Part shown: positions 1-6,205 of the stretch, in pieces
Numbering within the stretch: position 1 is the stretch's first letter
How the letters are laid out: each line of letters starts with the position of its first letter
Position numbers and translations under genes: made by a program
The notes under the pieces: model-generated
What the model was told of the DNA's origin: nothing
What the model saw: only the letters and a program-made list of their open reading frames with translations
Databases searched by the model: none
DNA from: Prolixibacteraceae bacterium
GTDB lineage: Bacteria; Bacteroidota; Bacteroidia; Bacteroidales; Prolixibacteraceae
Direction: 5' to 3'
DNA: 6,891 nucleotides
NCBI GenBank assembly: GCA_023228025.1
Contig: JALOCD010000159.1
Coordinates: 1-6,891 of the forward strand

Positions 1-1696
1 TGAGCTGGAAGGCTAAATCTCTGTTTTGCCCGGCTTTATCGATTAACTTGCCATGCACAAAACTGTAAGTTAATAGTTCATTTGCGCCGGCAGAAGCCAA
101 ATTTTGCCTGATTTGGCCTTTAAGCTTGAATAGTTCATCTTTTTTAGCTGGTTTAAGTGTTCTGTGTGGCAATTCAACTGGCAATTTACCAAAGCCATAG
201 AGACGGCCAACTTCTTCTACTATATCCTCTGCTATCTCGATATCAGTGCGCCAAAATGGTGCAGAAATATCAAGGCTATCTTGGTTAACCGTAACTTCAA
301 ACTCCACATTTTTTAACAATTTGGCTATTTCGTAAACCGATAGGCTTAGGCCCAAACGTTTATTTATAAACTGGGCGGTAGTTTTCACGAATTGTTTAAC
401 ATATTTCACGTTTGGCGTATCCATAGTTTTACTTGCTAAAACCCCGTTGGCATTCTCTTTTATCATCTCGGCAGCCTTGGTAATTACTCGGTCATTTTGG
501 AACTTGCTTTGGTTTTTGCTAAATCGCGTGAAAGCATCCGTGAAAATACCATACTTCATTGCAGTTTTACGTATCGCAAACATATCAAAATTGGCACATT
601 CTAAGATAATATTTTTAGTTTCATCATCGACTTCGGTATCAGCACCGCCCATAAGGCCACCCAAGCCAATAGCCATTTTATCGGTAGCGATAATGGCTGA
701 ATCAACTTTTGAATCTAGTTCAATGGATTTGTTGCCAAGTAAAATTAGTTCTTCTTTATCATTGGCTTTTCTAACGATGATCCTAGCGGCACCATCGCTG
801 TTAGTTTTGGCGACTTTGTCGTAATCGTATGCGTGCAACGGCTGGCCGGTTAGCAACATCACAAAATTAGTTACATCAACTACGTTATTTATCGGTTTTA
901 CACCTAGACGGGCCAAAAAAGTCTGTAGCCAAAACGGGCTTTTAGCAATCTCGATATCGCTCATTACGATTGCCATAAATCTTGGTGCTATAGAGGGCAC
1001 ATTATTTTCAATAATCAGTGGCAAGTTGTTCGAGCTACTATTTACTTGCTCCGAACTTTCGGTCAGATACCAATCGGGGCTTTTAAAATCTGTGTTTTGT
1101 ATACCGGCGACTTCGCGGGCAACACCTAAAATTCCAAAGCAATCTGGGCGATGGGTAAACATCTTGTTCTCGATATCAATTATGTAATCATCCAGCCAAA
1201 AAGTTTTGGTTATCGGCGTGCCAGGCTCAACATCTTGGTCGAGCACAATGATTCCGGCGTGGTCATCGCCGAAATCTAGCTCGCGAGCGCTGGCAATCAT
1301 ACCTTGGCTCAAAATGCCCCGTAGCTCTTTTGCAGTCAATTCAAATGGCTCATTTGTGCCATAAGTTTCTGGCACAACAGCACCTGGCGGGAGCCAAATA
1401 ACAGTTTGGCCTTCGGCTACGTTATTTGCACCGCAAACTACTTGGATTTGTCCGTTTTCGGCCCTTGGTACATCTTTTGTAACTTTGCCATCATCAATCA
1501 TGCAAACATGTAATTTATCGGCATTTGGGTGTTGAACGCAAGATGTGACTTTTACAATCAATGCACCTTTGTATTTAGCCCCTAAATCTACTATCTCTTC
1601 TACCGCTCCAAGCTGCGCCCCGATTTTTTCTACCAATTTATCAATCGGCAAATCAATCTTGGTATATTCTTTTAGCCAGTTAACAGATATCTTCAT
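1..1696 (-). CDS. pheT: Phenylalanyl-tRNA synthetase beta subunit, N-terminal 565 codons (left edge cuts the gene)
   Basis: Beta subunit of the cytosolic (alpha-beta)2 enzyme that charges tRNA-Phe. The reading frame is open from the ATG at 1696 to the left edge. It starts MKISVNWLKEYTKIDLP, the usual bacterial PheT opening. Residues ~40-150 are the EMAP/tRNA-binding-like domain (HPNADKLHVC, VVCGANNV, ELRGILSQGM). The motif NKMFTHRPDCFGILGVARE follows at ~177-195. Further on come the B3/B4 editing region (GLGGLMGGADTEV, then FTDAFTRFSKNQ) and a B5 domain (INKRLGLSLS, then APFWRTDIEIAEDIVEEVGR). The window stops inside the catalytic-like core, so the C-terminal anticodon-binding domain is missing only because of the edge; the family is normally about 800 residues. 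The ATG overlaps the stop of the small membrane gene upstream (ATGA, 1693-1696) and only a weak AAGAAG precedes it, so translation is probably coupled to that gene. Family assignment is secure. Confidence 0.96.
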   Translation of the reverse strand, partial: MKISVNWLKEYTKIDLPIDKLVEKIGAQLGAVEEIVDLGAKYKGALIVKVTSCVQHPNADKLHVCMIDDGKVTKDVPRAENGQIQVVCGANNVAEGQTVIWLPPGAVVPETYGTNEPFELTAKELRGILSQGMIASARELDFGDDHAGIIVLDQDVEPGTPITKTFWLDDYIIDIENKMFTHRPDCFGILGVAREVAGIQNTDFKSPDWYLTESSEQVNSSSNNLPLIIENNVPSIAPRFMAIVMSDIEIAKSPFWLQTFLARLGVKPINNVVDVTNFVMLLTGQPLHAYDYDKVAKTNSDGAARIIVRKANDKEELILLGNKSIELDSKVDSAIIATDKMAIGLGGLMGGADTEVDDETKNIILECANFDMFAIRKTAMKYGIFTDAFTRFSKNQSKFQNDRVITKAAEMIKENANGVLASKTMDTPNVKYVKQFVKTTAQFINKRLGLSLSVYEIAKLLKNVEFEVTVNQDSLDISAPFWRTDIEIAEDIVEEVGRLYGFGKLPVELPHRTLKPAKKDELFKLKGQIRQNLASAGANELLTYSFVHGKLIDKAGQNRDLAFQL

Positions 1697-1950
1697 TTCT
1701 TCTTATCTTTAGCTTTACTTTTAATAATTAATTTTTTAAAAATTAATCTATCTTGTAGTAGATAAATAACAATAAGTAATATTAGACCCATGATAAAGAA
1801 CGGTAGGTAGCTTGGGCCATTGCTACCTTCAGGGCAAGCATCAAAGCACGACACAAGAGCAGCCAGCCCCCAAAATATGTTACTAGCAACAAAAACTACA
1901 ATGAGCTCAATAATCATGACGATGGTTTCAATAACCCTTACTTTTGTCAT
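1693..1950 (-). CDS. Small two-helix membrane protein with CFDxC motif, paralogue 3 of 3 in the pheS-pheT operon
   Basis: 85 residues, family not recognised. Helix 1 spans ~9-33 and carries an internal glutamate (E15, in MIIELI). The helix ends in SCFDAC (C35, C39), followed by a short Gly/Ser/Pro loop. Helix 2 spans ~47-65, and the tail starting YLLQDRLIFKK is lysine-rich. The positive-inside rule predicts both ends in the cytoplasm and the two cysteines outside. E15, CFDxC and the [YL]-L-Q-D-x3-F-K tail match the paralogue just upstream, so this is a duplicated family rather than a chance ORF. A GAGG Shine-Dalgarno (1959-1962) lies 8 nt before the ATG. The stop TGA overlaps the pheT start (ATGA), so pheT translation probably depends on ribosomes finishing this gene. 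Function unknown. Real gene: likely; role in aminoacylation: inferred only from position. Confidence 0.85.
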   Translation of the reverse strand: MTKVRVIETIVMIIELIVVFVASNIFWGLAALVSCFDACPEGSNGPSYLPFFIMGLILLIVIYLLQDRLIFKKLIIKSKAKDKKK

Positions 1951-1976
1951 TTGAATCGCCTCAGAGTAATTTTCAT
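1947..1976 (-). CDS. Nine-codon mini-ORF bridging two small membrane genes (possible duplication scar)
   Basis: Reading MKITLRRFK then TGA, this ORF overlaps the stop of the preceding membrane gene (ATGA at 1973-1976) and the start of the next (ATGA at 1947-1950). It therefore keeps the unbroken chain of start/stop overlaps through the operon, while containing the GAGG Shine-Dalgarno of the next gene. Its first half resembles the pheT start (MKIS) and its second half resembles the end of pheS (LRQF). It may be translated as a coupling bridge, or it may be only the residue of a tandem duplication. A stable peptide product is unlikely. Confidence 0.3.
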   Translation of the reverse strand: MKITLRRFK

Positions 1977-2215
1977 TTCTTATAAAACCATTTGGTTACA
2001 TTTTTAAAGTAAAAATAATCTTGCAGAATGTATACCAGCAATAAAACGACAGCAACAATAACTAGCGAAACAATAGCCGGTTTTTTTATAGGCAAGTCCG
2101 TGCAAGAGTCGAAACATGAGGCCGCTGCGAACATTGCTGTTAACACTATAAAAGCAAATACAGCAGCTATTAATTCGCCAATCATAATGATTAATTCATC
2201 TGCTGGTTCCTTCAT
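1973..2215 (-). CDS. Small two-helix membrane protein with CFDxC motif, paralogue 2 of 3
   Basis: 80 residues, family not recognised. A short acidic N-terminus (MKEPADE) leads into helix 1 (~8-33) with an embedded glutamate (E14, in IGELIAA). CFDSC follows (C34, C38), then a brief loop TDLPIKKP and helix 2 (~46-65). The tail YILQDYFYFKN matches paralogue 3 (YLLQDRLIFKK), so these two are the closest pair. The spacing between the helix glutamate and the first cysteine is 20 residues in both. The start overlaps the upstream stop (ATGA, 2212-2215), with TAAGG (2226-2230) 10 nt before the ATG. A plus-strand ORF covers much of the same DNA, but it lacks the paralogue pattern and operon fit. Predicted N-in/C-in topology with the CxxxC pair outside; a disulfide or metal site is possible but unproven. 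Confidence 0.85.
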   Translation of the reverse strand: MKEPADELIIMIGELIAAVFAFIVLTAMFAAASCFDSCTDLPIKKPAIVSLVIVAVVLLLVYILQDYFYFKNVTKWFYKK

Positions 2216-2490
2216 TTTTTGGATACCTTAGTAGTATTGTTTATTATTTTAATCTTTTTATGATACCTGGTAACATGCACAATCATTAAACAAACTAGCG
2301 GTATCAAAACTATTGCCATCTTAATGAATTCTAATCTTCTGGCATCTTTACTTGATGCGCAGCCATCAAAACAACCAACAGCAAACAGTACAGATAGCAT
2401 TCCGTATGCCATAAAAGCCAGAAGTAGCTCAACTATAATTAGTACAATCAACCTGGTTTTCATACGCTTTTTAATTAATTCACTTTTCAT
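2212..2490 (-). CDS. Small two-helix membrane protein with CFDxC motif, paralogue 1 of 3 (first after pheS)
   Basis: 92 residues, the longest and most divergent of the three. Helix 1 (~14-38) includes E21 (IIVELLLAF). CFDGC follows (C40, C44), then a charged loop SSKDARRLE, helix 2 (~55-73) and a basic tail RYHKKIKI ending in VSKK. It lacks the LQDxxxFK tail of the other two. The glutamate-to-cysteine spacing is 19 residues instead of 20. The ATG follows the pheS stop directly (TAG then ATG), and its GAGG Shine-Dalgarno (2500-2503, 9 nt away) lies inside the last pheS codons. An internal ATG at residue 10 (MKTRLIVLII) would give an N-terminus closer to the paralogues. The upstream start is preferred for its Shine-Dalgarno and its contact with the pheS stop. 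Function unknown. Confidence 0.83.
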   Translation of the reverse strand: MKSELIKKRMKTRLIVLIIVELLLAFMAYGMLSVLFAVGCFDGCASSKDARRLEFIKMAIVLIPLVCLMIVHVTRYHKKIKIINNTTKVSKK

Positions 2491-3525
2491 CTAAAATTGC
2501 CTCAAAAATTCTAGTTTGCCAGATTCAAAATAACGGATGTCGTCGATGTCATATTTCATCATCACTAGGCGGTCTATGCCGCAGCCCCAGGCAAAACCAG
2601 TGTAAATATTGGGGTCAATGCCGGCCTCTTTTAGCACATTAGGATGAATCATGCCGCAGCCCAAAAGTTCTATCCAGCCGCTATGTCCACAGGTCTGGCA
2701 GCCCTTTTTTTGACAAAATGGGCAACTTAGGGCAAATTCAAAGCTTGGTTCGGTAAATGGGAAGTAAAAGGGCTGGGTTTTAACTTCTAACTCTTGGCCA
2801 TAATATTCTGTCAAAAAGGTCTTAAGAGTTGCGATTAGGTGACCAGCGTTTATGTTTTTATCGACATAAACACCCTCAAGCTGATAATAAGTATGCTCGT
2901 GGCGAGCATCTAGATCTTCATTACGAAAAACCCGGCCAGGTATAACAACACTTATGGCTTCGCCTTTGTCTAAATTAGCTTTACGGCTTTTTAAAACTCG
3001 GTTTTGCATGGTACTTGTATGGGCGGGGGCAATTAGGCCTTCGGTGGTCATAAATGTGTCATAATCATCCCGAGCTGGGTGGCCTTCTGGGAAGTTTAGG
3101 CTGCCAAACATATGGTAATCATCGTCAAGTTGGCGCGATTCTACCGCCTCAAAACCCATCCTGTAAAAAATATCTAAAATAGTACCAAGTTCACGCATGA
3201 GCGGATGAACTGAACCATTCTGGCTGGTCAATAGTATGGGTTTTTTATCTTGTGGAGTATTTATATCGAATGGCGCGGTTATATCTATCGGTGTTAGCTC
3301 ATTTTCGGCATTATCGAGGCCGACAACCCAAGACTCTACCTCTTTTTTGAGACTGTTTACCTCGGCGCCATATTTGCCTTTTTGATCGTTTGGCACTTCT
3401 TTAATTTTGCCAAATAAATCCTTAAAAATTGGGCTACGCAAAATAGCTCGCTTATCGTCTAGCGATTCAAACTGTTCTTTCAGGTTTTCGGCTGCCTCGG
3501 CAACATCTTTAAAGCTATAAGACAT
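2491..3525 (-). CDS. pheS: Phenylalanyl-tRNA synthetase alpha subunit
   Basis: Catalytic subunit of the class II enzyme that activates phenylalanine and transfers it to tRNA-Phe. It is 344 residues, a normal length. Residues ~5-70 form the N-terminal helical, coiled-coil-like tRNA-contacting arm. The catalytic core begins near 105 with HPLMRELGTI. It then shows the family motif HPARDDYDTFM (149-159), class II motif 2 around PGRVFRNEDLDARHEHTYYQLEG (196-218), and motif 3 in GFAWGCGIDRLVMM (310-323). Residues 268-279 carry CPFCQKKGCQTC, two CxxC pairs resembling a zinc knuckle; I recall similar insertions in other PheS proteins. The last codons (LEFLRQF) contain the Shine-Dalgarno of the next gene. 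No Shine-Dalgarno precedes its own ATG, but a promoter -10 ends 10 nt upstream, so a leaderless message is likely. That leaves no room for a T-box or leader-peptide attenuator. Confidence 0.97.
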   Translation of the reverse strand: MSYSFKDVAEAAENLKEQFESLDDKRAILRSPIFKDLFGKIKEVPNDQKGKYGAEVNSLKKEVESWVVGLDNAENELTPIDITAPFDINTPQDKKPILLTSQNGSVHPLMRELGTILDIFYRMGFEAVESRQLDDDYHMFGSLNFPEGHPARDDYDTFMTTEGLIAPAHTSTMQNRVLKSRKANLDKGEAISVVIPGRVFRNEDLDARHEHTYYQLEGVYVDKNINAGHLIATLKTFLTEYYGQELEVKTQPFYFPFTEPSFEFALSCPFCQKKGCQTCGHSGWIELLGCGMIHPNVLKEAGIDPNIYTGFAWGCGIDRLVMMKYDIDDIRYFESGKLEFLRQF

Positions 3526-3535
3526 ATCAAATATG

Positions 3536-3565
3536 ATTATACGTACTTACACCTAGCCAAGACAA
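3536..3565 (-). promoter_or_regulatory. Promoter of the pheS-small genes-pheT operon, positioned for a leaderless transcript
   Basis: Read on the minus strand, a -35 box TTGTCT (3560-3565), an 18-bp spacer and a perfect -10 box TATAAT (3536-3541) lie between the permease stop and pheS. Only 10 nt separate the -10 from the ATG at 3525. Transcription would start at about 3528-3530, leaving a 5' leader of roughly 3-5 nt with no ribosome binding site. No terminator is visible between the permease and this promoter, so some read-through from the transporter genes is possible. Confidence 0.75.
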
Positions 3566-3569
3566 ACTT

Positions 3570-4361
3570 TTATTTTTGATAAATATCACGTTTAACAAAG
3601 AAAATGTAGCCAATGACAATAAAAATGACGGAGACAATAACCATTATCAAGATGTTACTAAGCTTTAAACCGTTTTGAATAACGCTAGGGGTGTTGAAGT
3701 ATTTAAAAGGAGAAAAATAGTTAGGTATTTTTAGGTACTTAACACTAGGGGCCAATGCCGTTATAACGTAGCCCAAAAAGACGACTATGCCAGTTACCAT
3801 CCCAGCGAGCCCTCGTTTTGCTGTGATTGCCCCTAAAGAATAACCAAATGTGCTGACAAGAACTGTTACAAGCCAGGTTGCAAATGTAGCTTGTAATAAT
3901 CTGTTAATAGCTAATGGCTCACCGATAATTAGTGCGCCAAGCCAAGTTGCAATAAATATGCTTAGGCTAGCTACGGCAATAATAACCATACTCGCCAACA
4001 AGCTATCTAAGTAAACACGGCGCCTCTTAATCGGCTGGGCTAAAAGCGTTTGGATTACACCTTGTTCTTCTTTGCCAGCAATAAGGCCAGTGCATAAAAT
4101 GATGCCCATTATTACGGGCAAGAAAATCATCTGATAAATCACCTGGATATCCACATATCCATTAAGAGTTTGATAAGTTTTGGCGTCGCCCAAGAGACTC
4201 TTCATAGAATCGGGCACATCTTTTAAAGACTCTCCAAAGGTATCTCTAAAAACAGGGAACACCAACACAATAAACAGAGTGAAAAACACTATGACAACAC
4301 TCCAGCCAATCAACATCCAACGTTTTTCATACAGAGTTTTTAAGAAAACATTATTAAGCAT
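3570..4361 (-). CDS. ABC-2 type transporter, membrane permease subunit
   Basis: Integral membrane half of an ABC-2 type (probably export) system. It is 263 residues with six predicted helices at about 17-37, 73-95, 120-146, 157-180, 185-204 and 235-256. The cytoplasmic signature between helices 2 and 3, GKEEQGVIQTLLAQPIKRRR (96-115), is the family hallmark (EExGT-x3-LLA-x-PxxR) and should contact the ATPase. The C-terminus FFVKRDIYQK is also typical. Residues 38-72 form a polar, probably external loop. The ATG shares one base with the ATPase stop (TAATG at 4361), and a GAGG Shine-Dalgarno (4369-4372) sits 7 nt upstream, so the two are co-translated. The substrate cannot be told from sequence; drugs, lipids or peptides are all possible. 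If the ATPase frameshift is real, this permease lacks an intact encoded partner in the window. Confidence 0.92.
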   Translation of the reverse strand: MLNNVFLKTLYEKRWMLIGWSVVIVFFTLFIVLVFPVFRDTFGESLKDVPDSMKSLLGDAKTYQTLNGYVDIQVIYQMIFLPVIMGIILCTGLIAGKEEQGVIQTLLAQPIKRRRVYLDSLLASMVIIAVASLSIFIATWLGALIIGEPLAINRLLQATFATWLVTVLVSTFGYSLGAITAKRGLAGMVTGIVVFLGYVITALAPSVKYLKIPNYFSPFKYFNTPSVIQNGLKLSNILIMVIVSVIFIVIGYIFFVKRDIYQK

Positions 4362-5250
4362 TATTTATCCTCGTAAAACATAGTAAATATCGTATCTAAA
4401 TCGGGTGGTGCGATAGATAAATCGTCGACGCTGTGTTTTGATAAAAATTGTACCAACTGATTAATATCTCCTAAATATTGGCAGGTCAAGGTCGTATTTT
4501 TTGACTTCACATGGCTTACGCCCTTAAGTTTTGTGATTTTAGTTTGGATGTCATTATCTTTGGAAACTACTTTTATGTGTTTTGGCAAGCCAGCGGTTAT
4601 TTGATCAATGGGCTTATCGGCGATTAATTTACCTTCTCGCACAAAGGCTACATGGTCACATAACGTTTCGACCTCACTTAGAATGTGCGACGAAATAAAT
4701 ACTGTTTTACCTGATTTTTATGCTCAAAAATGATTTGGTTAAACTCATCTTGAACTAAGGGGTCAAGCCCGCTAGTCGGTTCATCAAAAACTAGCAACTC
4801 CGGCTTATGCATCAAGGCCGTGATTAAGCCAACTTTTTGGCGGTTACCACGGGATAACGTCTTAATTTTACGGGTTAAATCACAGTCAAGTTTTTTAGCC
4901 AATTCGCTAATATATGGTTTATCAAAGCTGCCTCTTAAGTGCCCAAAATATTCAACTTGTTGCCAGCCTGTTAAGGTTCCATCTAAGGCCATATCACTGC
5001 CCAAAAAGCCCATCTTTTGGCGAATTTTATAGCTATCGGCCTCCGAATCTAGCCCAAAAATGCTTATTTTACCCTTGGTGGGCTTTATGAGGTCGACCAA
5101 CATGCTGATAGTAGTTGTTTTACCTGCTCCGTTGGGGCCCAAAAAGCCAAATATACTACCCTTTGGTACATCTAAAGTGATGTCAACAATACCCCTTGTA
5201 CTGCCGTACATTTTAGTCACATTTTTGATTTCGATTATTGACTCAGCCAT
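4361..5250 (-). pseudogene. ABC-2 type transporter ATPase, interrupted by an apparent one-base deletion
   Basis: ATP-binding partner of the adjacent permease, BcrA/CcmA-like. Frame 1 (5250 down to a TAA at 4678) encodes MAESIIEIKNV, Walker A GPNGAGKT (38-45), signature LSRGN (132-136), Walker B LLVFDEP (152-158) and D-loop SGLD (160-163). The frame then breaks. The next frame continues with KTVFISSHILSEVE, which contains the H-switch histidine, and runs to the TAA at 4361. Adding one G to CAGGTAAAACAG at 4710-4711 restores QGKTVFISSH and a full 296-residue protein. The downstream part is clean and free of stops, so the lesion is recent or a sequencing error. The usual Q-loop glutamine is not obvious (GFLGSDMALDGTLTG). 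The start is placed at the ATG at 5250, since a TTG at 5277 would add nine non-homologous residues. A truncated product would lack the H-loop and be unlikely to hydrolyse ATP normally. Confidence 0.88.
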
Positions 5251-5253
5251 CAA

Positions 5254-5293
5254 TAAATATCTTAACACAGCCGGCAAGATCTAAATATCTTAA
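5254..5293 (-). repeat. Pair of 12-bp direct repeats (minus-strand TTAAGATATTTA) between racemase and ABC genes
   Basis: Identical copies lie at 5254-5265 and 5282-5293, 28 bp apart start to start. The downstream copy overlaps the proposed -10 of the transporter promoter; the upstream copy follows the racemase stop. They could be a duplicated promoter element or a two-site operator. Both are AT-rich, so chance is possible. Confidence 0.4.
5259..5267 (-). promoter_or_regulatory. Possible extended -10 promoter for the ABC transporter genes
   Basis: On the minus strand TGTTAAGAT gives an extended -10 (TGnTAAGAT) ending 8 nt before the ATPase ATG at 5250. No Shine-Dalgarno precedes that ATG and no convincing -35 box is visible. 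The distance matches the pheS promoter and would again give an almost leaderless message. Alternatively the transporter is read through from the racemase gene, whose stop is only 47 nt upstream. Confidence 0.4.
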
Positions 5294-5297
5294 ATGT

Positions 5298-5993
5298 TCA
5301 TTTGCTAAGTGCTAAATCTACGGCGTATTTTGCGTGGATGGCCGTGGTATCAAAAACCGGTACAGGCACATCTTTTTGTTTGACTAGCATAGGTATTTCG
5401 GTGCAGCCCAAAACAATGCCTTGGGCGCCACTTTTAATTAGATTATCGATGACTTCTAAGAACTGTGCCCTGGAGCTGTCCTTAATTTTGCCTAGGCATA
5501 ATTCTTCGTATATTACCTTATGTACCAATTCTCTACCTTTGTCGTCTGGTACAATCACCTTTAGGCCATACTTTTGTGCTAATCTACCCTTGTAAAAATC
5601 TTGTTCCATAGTAAATTTAGTGCCCAATAGACCAACCGTATTTAAATATTTAGCTATTACGGATTCGCCCGTTGCGTCAGCCAGATTTATCAGTGGTATG
5701 CCTATTGCAGCTTGGACCTCATCCGCCATCTTATGCATGGTGTTTGTGCAGATAACGACCATACCAGCGCCGGCTCGCTCTAAACTCTGGGCGGCTTCTA
5801 TCATCATTTTGGTGAGCTTAGTCCAGTCGCCTTTGCGTTGCAGATGTTCAATCTCGGCAAAATCGACAGAATACAAGATAGACTTTGCTGAATGTAGCCC
5901 GCCCAGTCTTTTATTTACCTCATTGTTGATAATCCGATAATAATCTTGGGTCGATTCCCAGCTCATCCCACCAATCAAACCGATTGTTTTCAT
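5298..5993 (-). CDS. Aspartate/glutamate racemase family protein (RacX/YgeA-like)
   Basis: Cofactor-independent amino-acid racemase of the Asp/Glu superfamily, 231 residues, which is the expected length. It opens with MKTIGLIGGMSWEST, the standard start of the aspartate racemase subfamily. Both catalytic cysteines are present in their motifs: C82 in VICTNTMHK and C197 in LGCTEIP, as needed for the two-base mechanism. No signal peptide, so cytoplasmic. The likely product is a D-amino acid for the cell wall, but RacX/YgeA relatives are broad-specificity, so the substrate is uncertain (aspartate, or other residues such as Lys or Arg). An AAGAGG Shine-Dalgarno (6002-6007) lies 8 nt before the ATG, unlike the leaderless-looking starts nearby. 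It is divergent from yajQ and precedes the ABC genes by 47 nt, with no terminator visible between them, so it may share their transcript. Confidence 0.92.
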   Translation of the reverse strand: MKTIGLIGGMSWESTQDYYRIINNEVNKRLGGLHSAKSILYSVDFAEIEHLQRKGDWTKLTKMMIEAAQSLERAGAGMVVICTNTMHKMADEVQAAIGIPLINLADATGESVIAKYLNTVGLLGTKFTMEQDFYKGRLAQKYGLKVIVPDDKGRELVHKVIYEELCLGKIKDSSRAQFLEVIDNLIKSGAQGIVLGCTEIPMLVKQKDVPVPVFDTTAIHAKYAVDLALSK

Positions 5994-6205
5994 TTTGCTA
6001 ACCTCTTATCTTGGTATATCCACTAATGATACAATTTATATATTATGGCACGAGCTTATTACAAAACCCCACTTTCTGCTATAAGCAGTATCTCTCGAGC
6101 TACAAAGGTTTCAAAGCTCGTCAGCATAGTTACGACTAACCTTCCTCGTTTTTCAACCTTTTCGCTCCGAAATCTACAACTTCTATCTAGAAAAGGGGTT
6201 ATGTA
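5994..6205. promoter_or_regulatory. Divergent intergenic region between racemase and yajQ
   Basis: About 210 bases that must hold promoters for both genes. Toward yajQ, TGATACAAT (6027-6035) is a good extended -10; no well-spaced -35 is seen. Toward the racemase I see its Shine-Dalgarno (6002-6007) and only weak AT-rich -10 candidates. The yajQ side could fold: CTGCT/AGCAG (6076-6080 with 6084-6088) and CGAGCT/AGCTCG (6096-6101 with 6115-6120). A second CGAGCT at 6051-6056 could compete for the same arm. AACCCC (6065-6070) is complementary to the GGGGTT (6195-6200) of the yajQ ribosome binding site. Confidence 0.5.
6027..6035 (+). promoter_or_regulatory. Possible extended -10 promoter driving yajQ and its upstream ORF
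   Basis: TGATACAAT fits an extended -10 (TGnTACAAT). It ends 9 nt before the ATG at 6045 and about 170 nt before yajQ. Predicted transcription would start near 6042, giving either a leaderless 53-codon ORF or a long leader for yajQ. Confidence 0.45.

Noticed and set aside
447..824. Plus-strand open frame of 125 codons
   Set aside because: Lies opposite pheT, which has full family motifs here; the plus-strand peptide has no recognisable pattern.
2028..2231. Plus-strand open frame opposite the second small membrane gene
   Set aside because: The minus-strand reading shows paralogue conservation and operon coupling; this frame is its shadow.
3526..3569. T-box or leader-peptide attenuator before pheS
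   Set aside because: The gap is 44 nt and is filled by the promoter itself.
4361..4642. Stand-alone small gene starting MREGKLIAD
   Set aside because: It is the C-terminal part of the frameshifted ATPase; homology begins upstream of this methionine at KTVFISSH.
4701..4725. Programmed ribosomal frameshift in the ATPase
   Set aside because: No slippery heptamer or downstream pseudoknot is evident at the junction; a one-base deletion or base-call error is simpler.
5251..5277. TTG start adding nine residues to the ATPase
   Set aside because: The added residues have no family similarity, and the ATG at 5250 gives the normal N-terminus.
4180..5284. Plus-strand frames at 4180-4383, 4820-5032 and 5060-5284
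   Set aside because: Antisense shadows of the permease and ATPase.
5302..5940. Two plus-strand frames (5302-5595 and 5620-5940)
   Set aside because: Both are opposite the racemase gene, whose catalytic motifs are complete on the minus strand.
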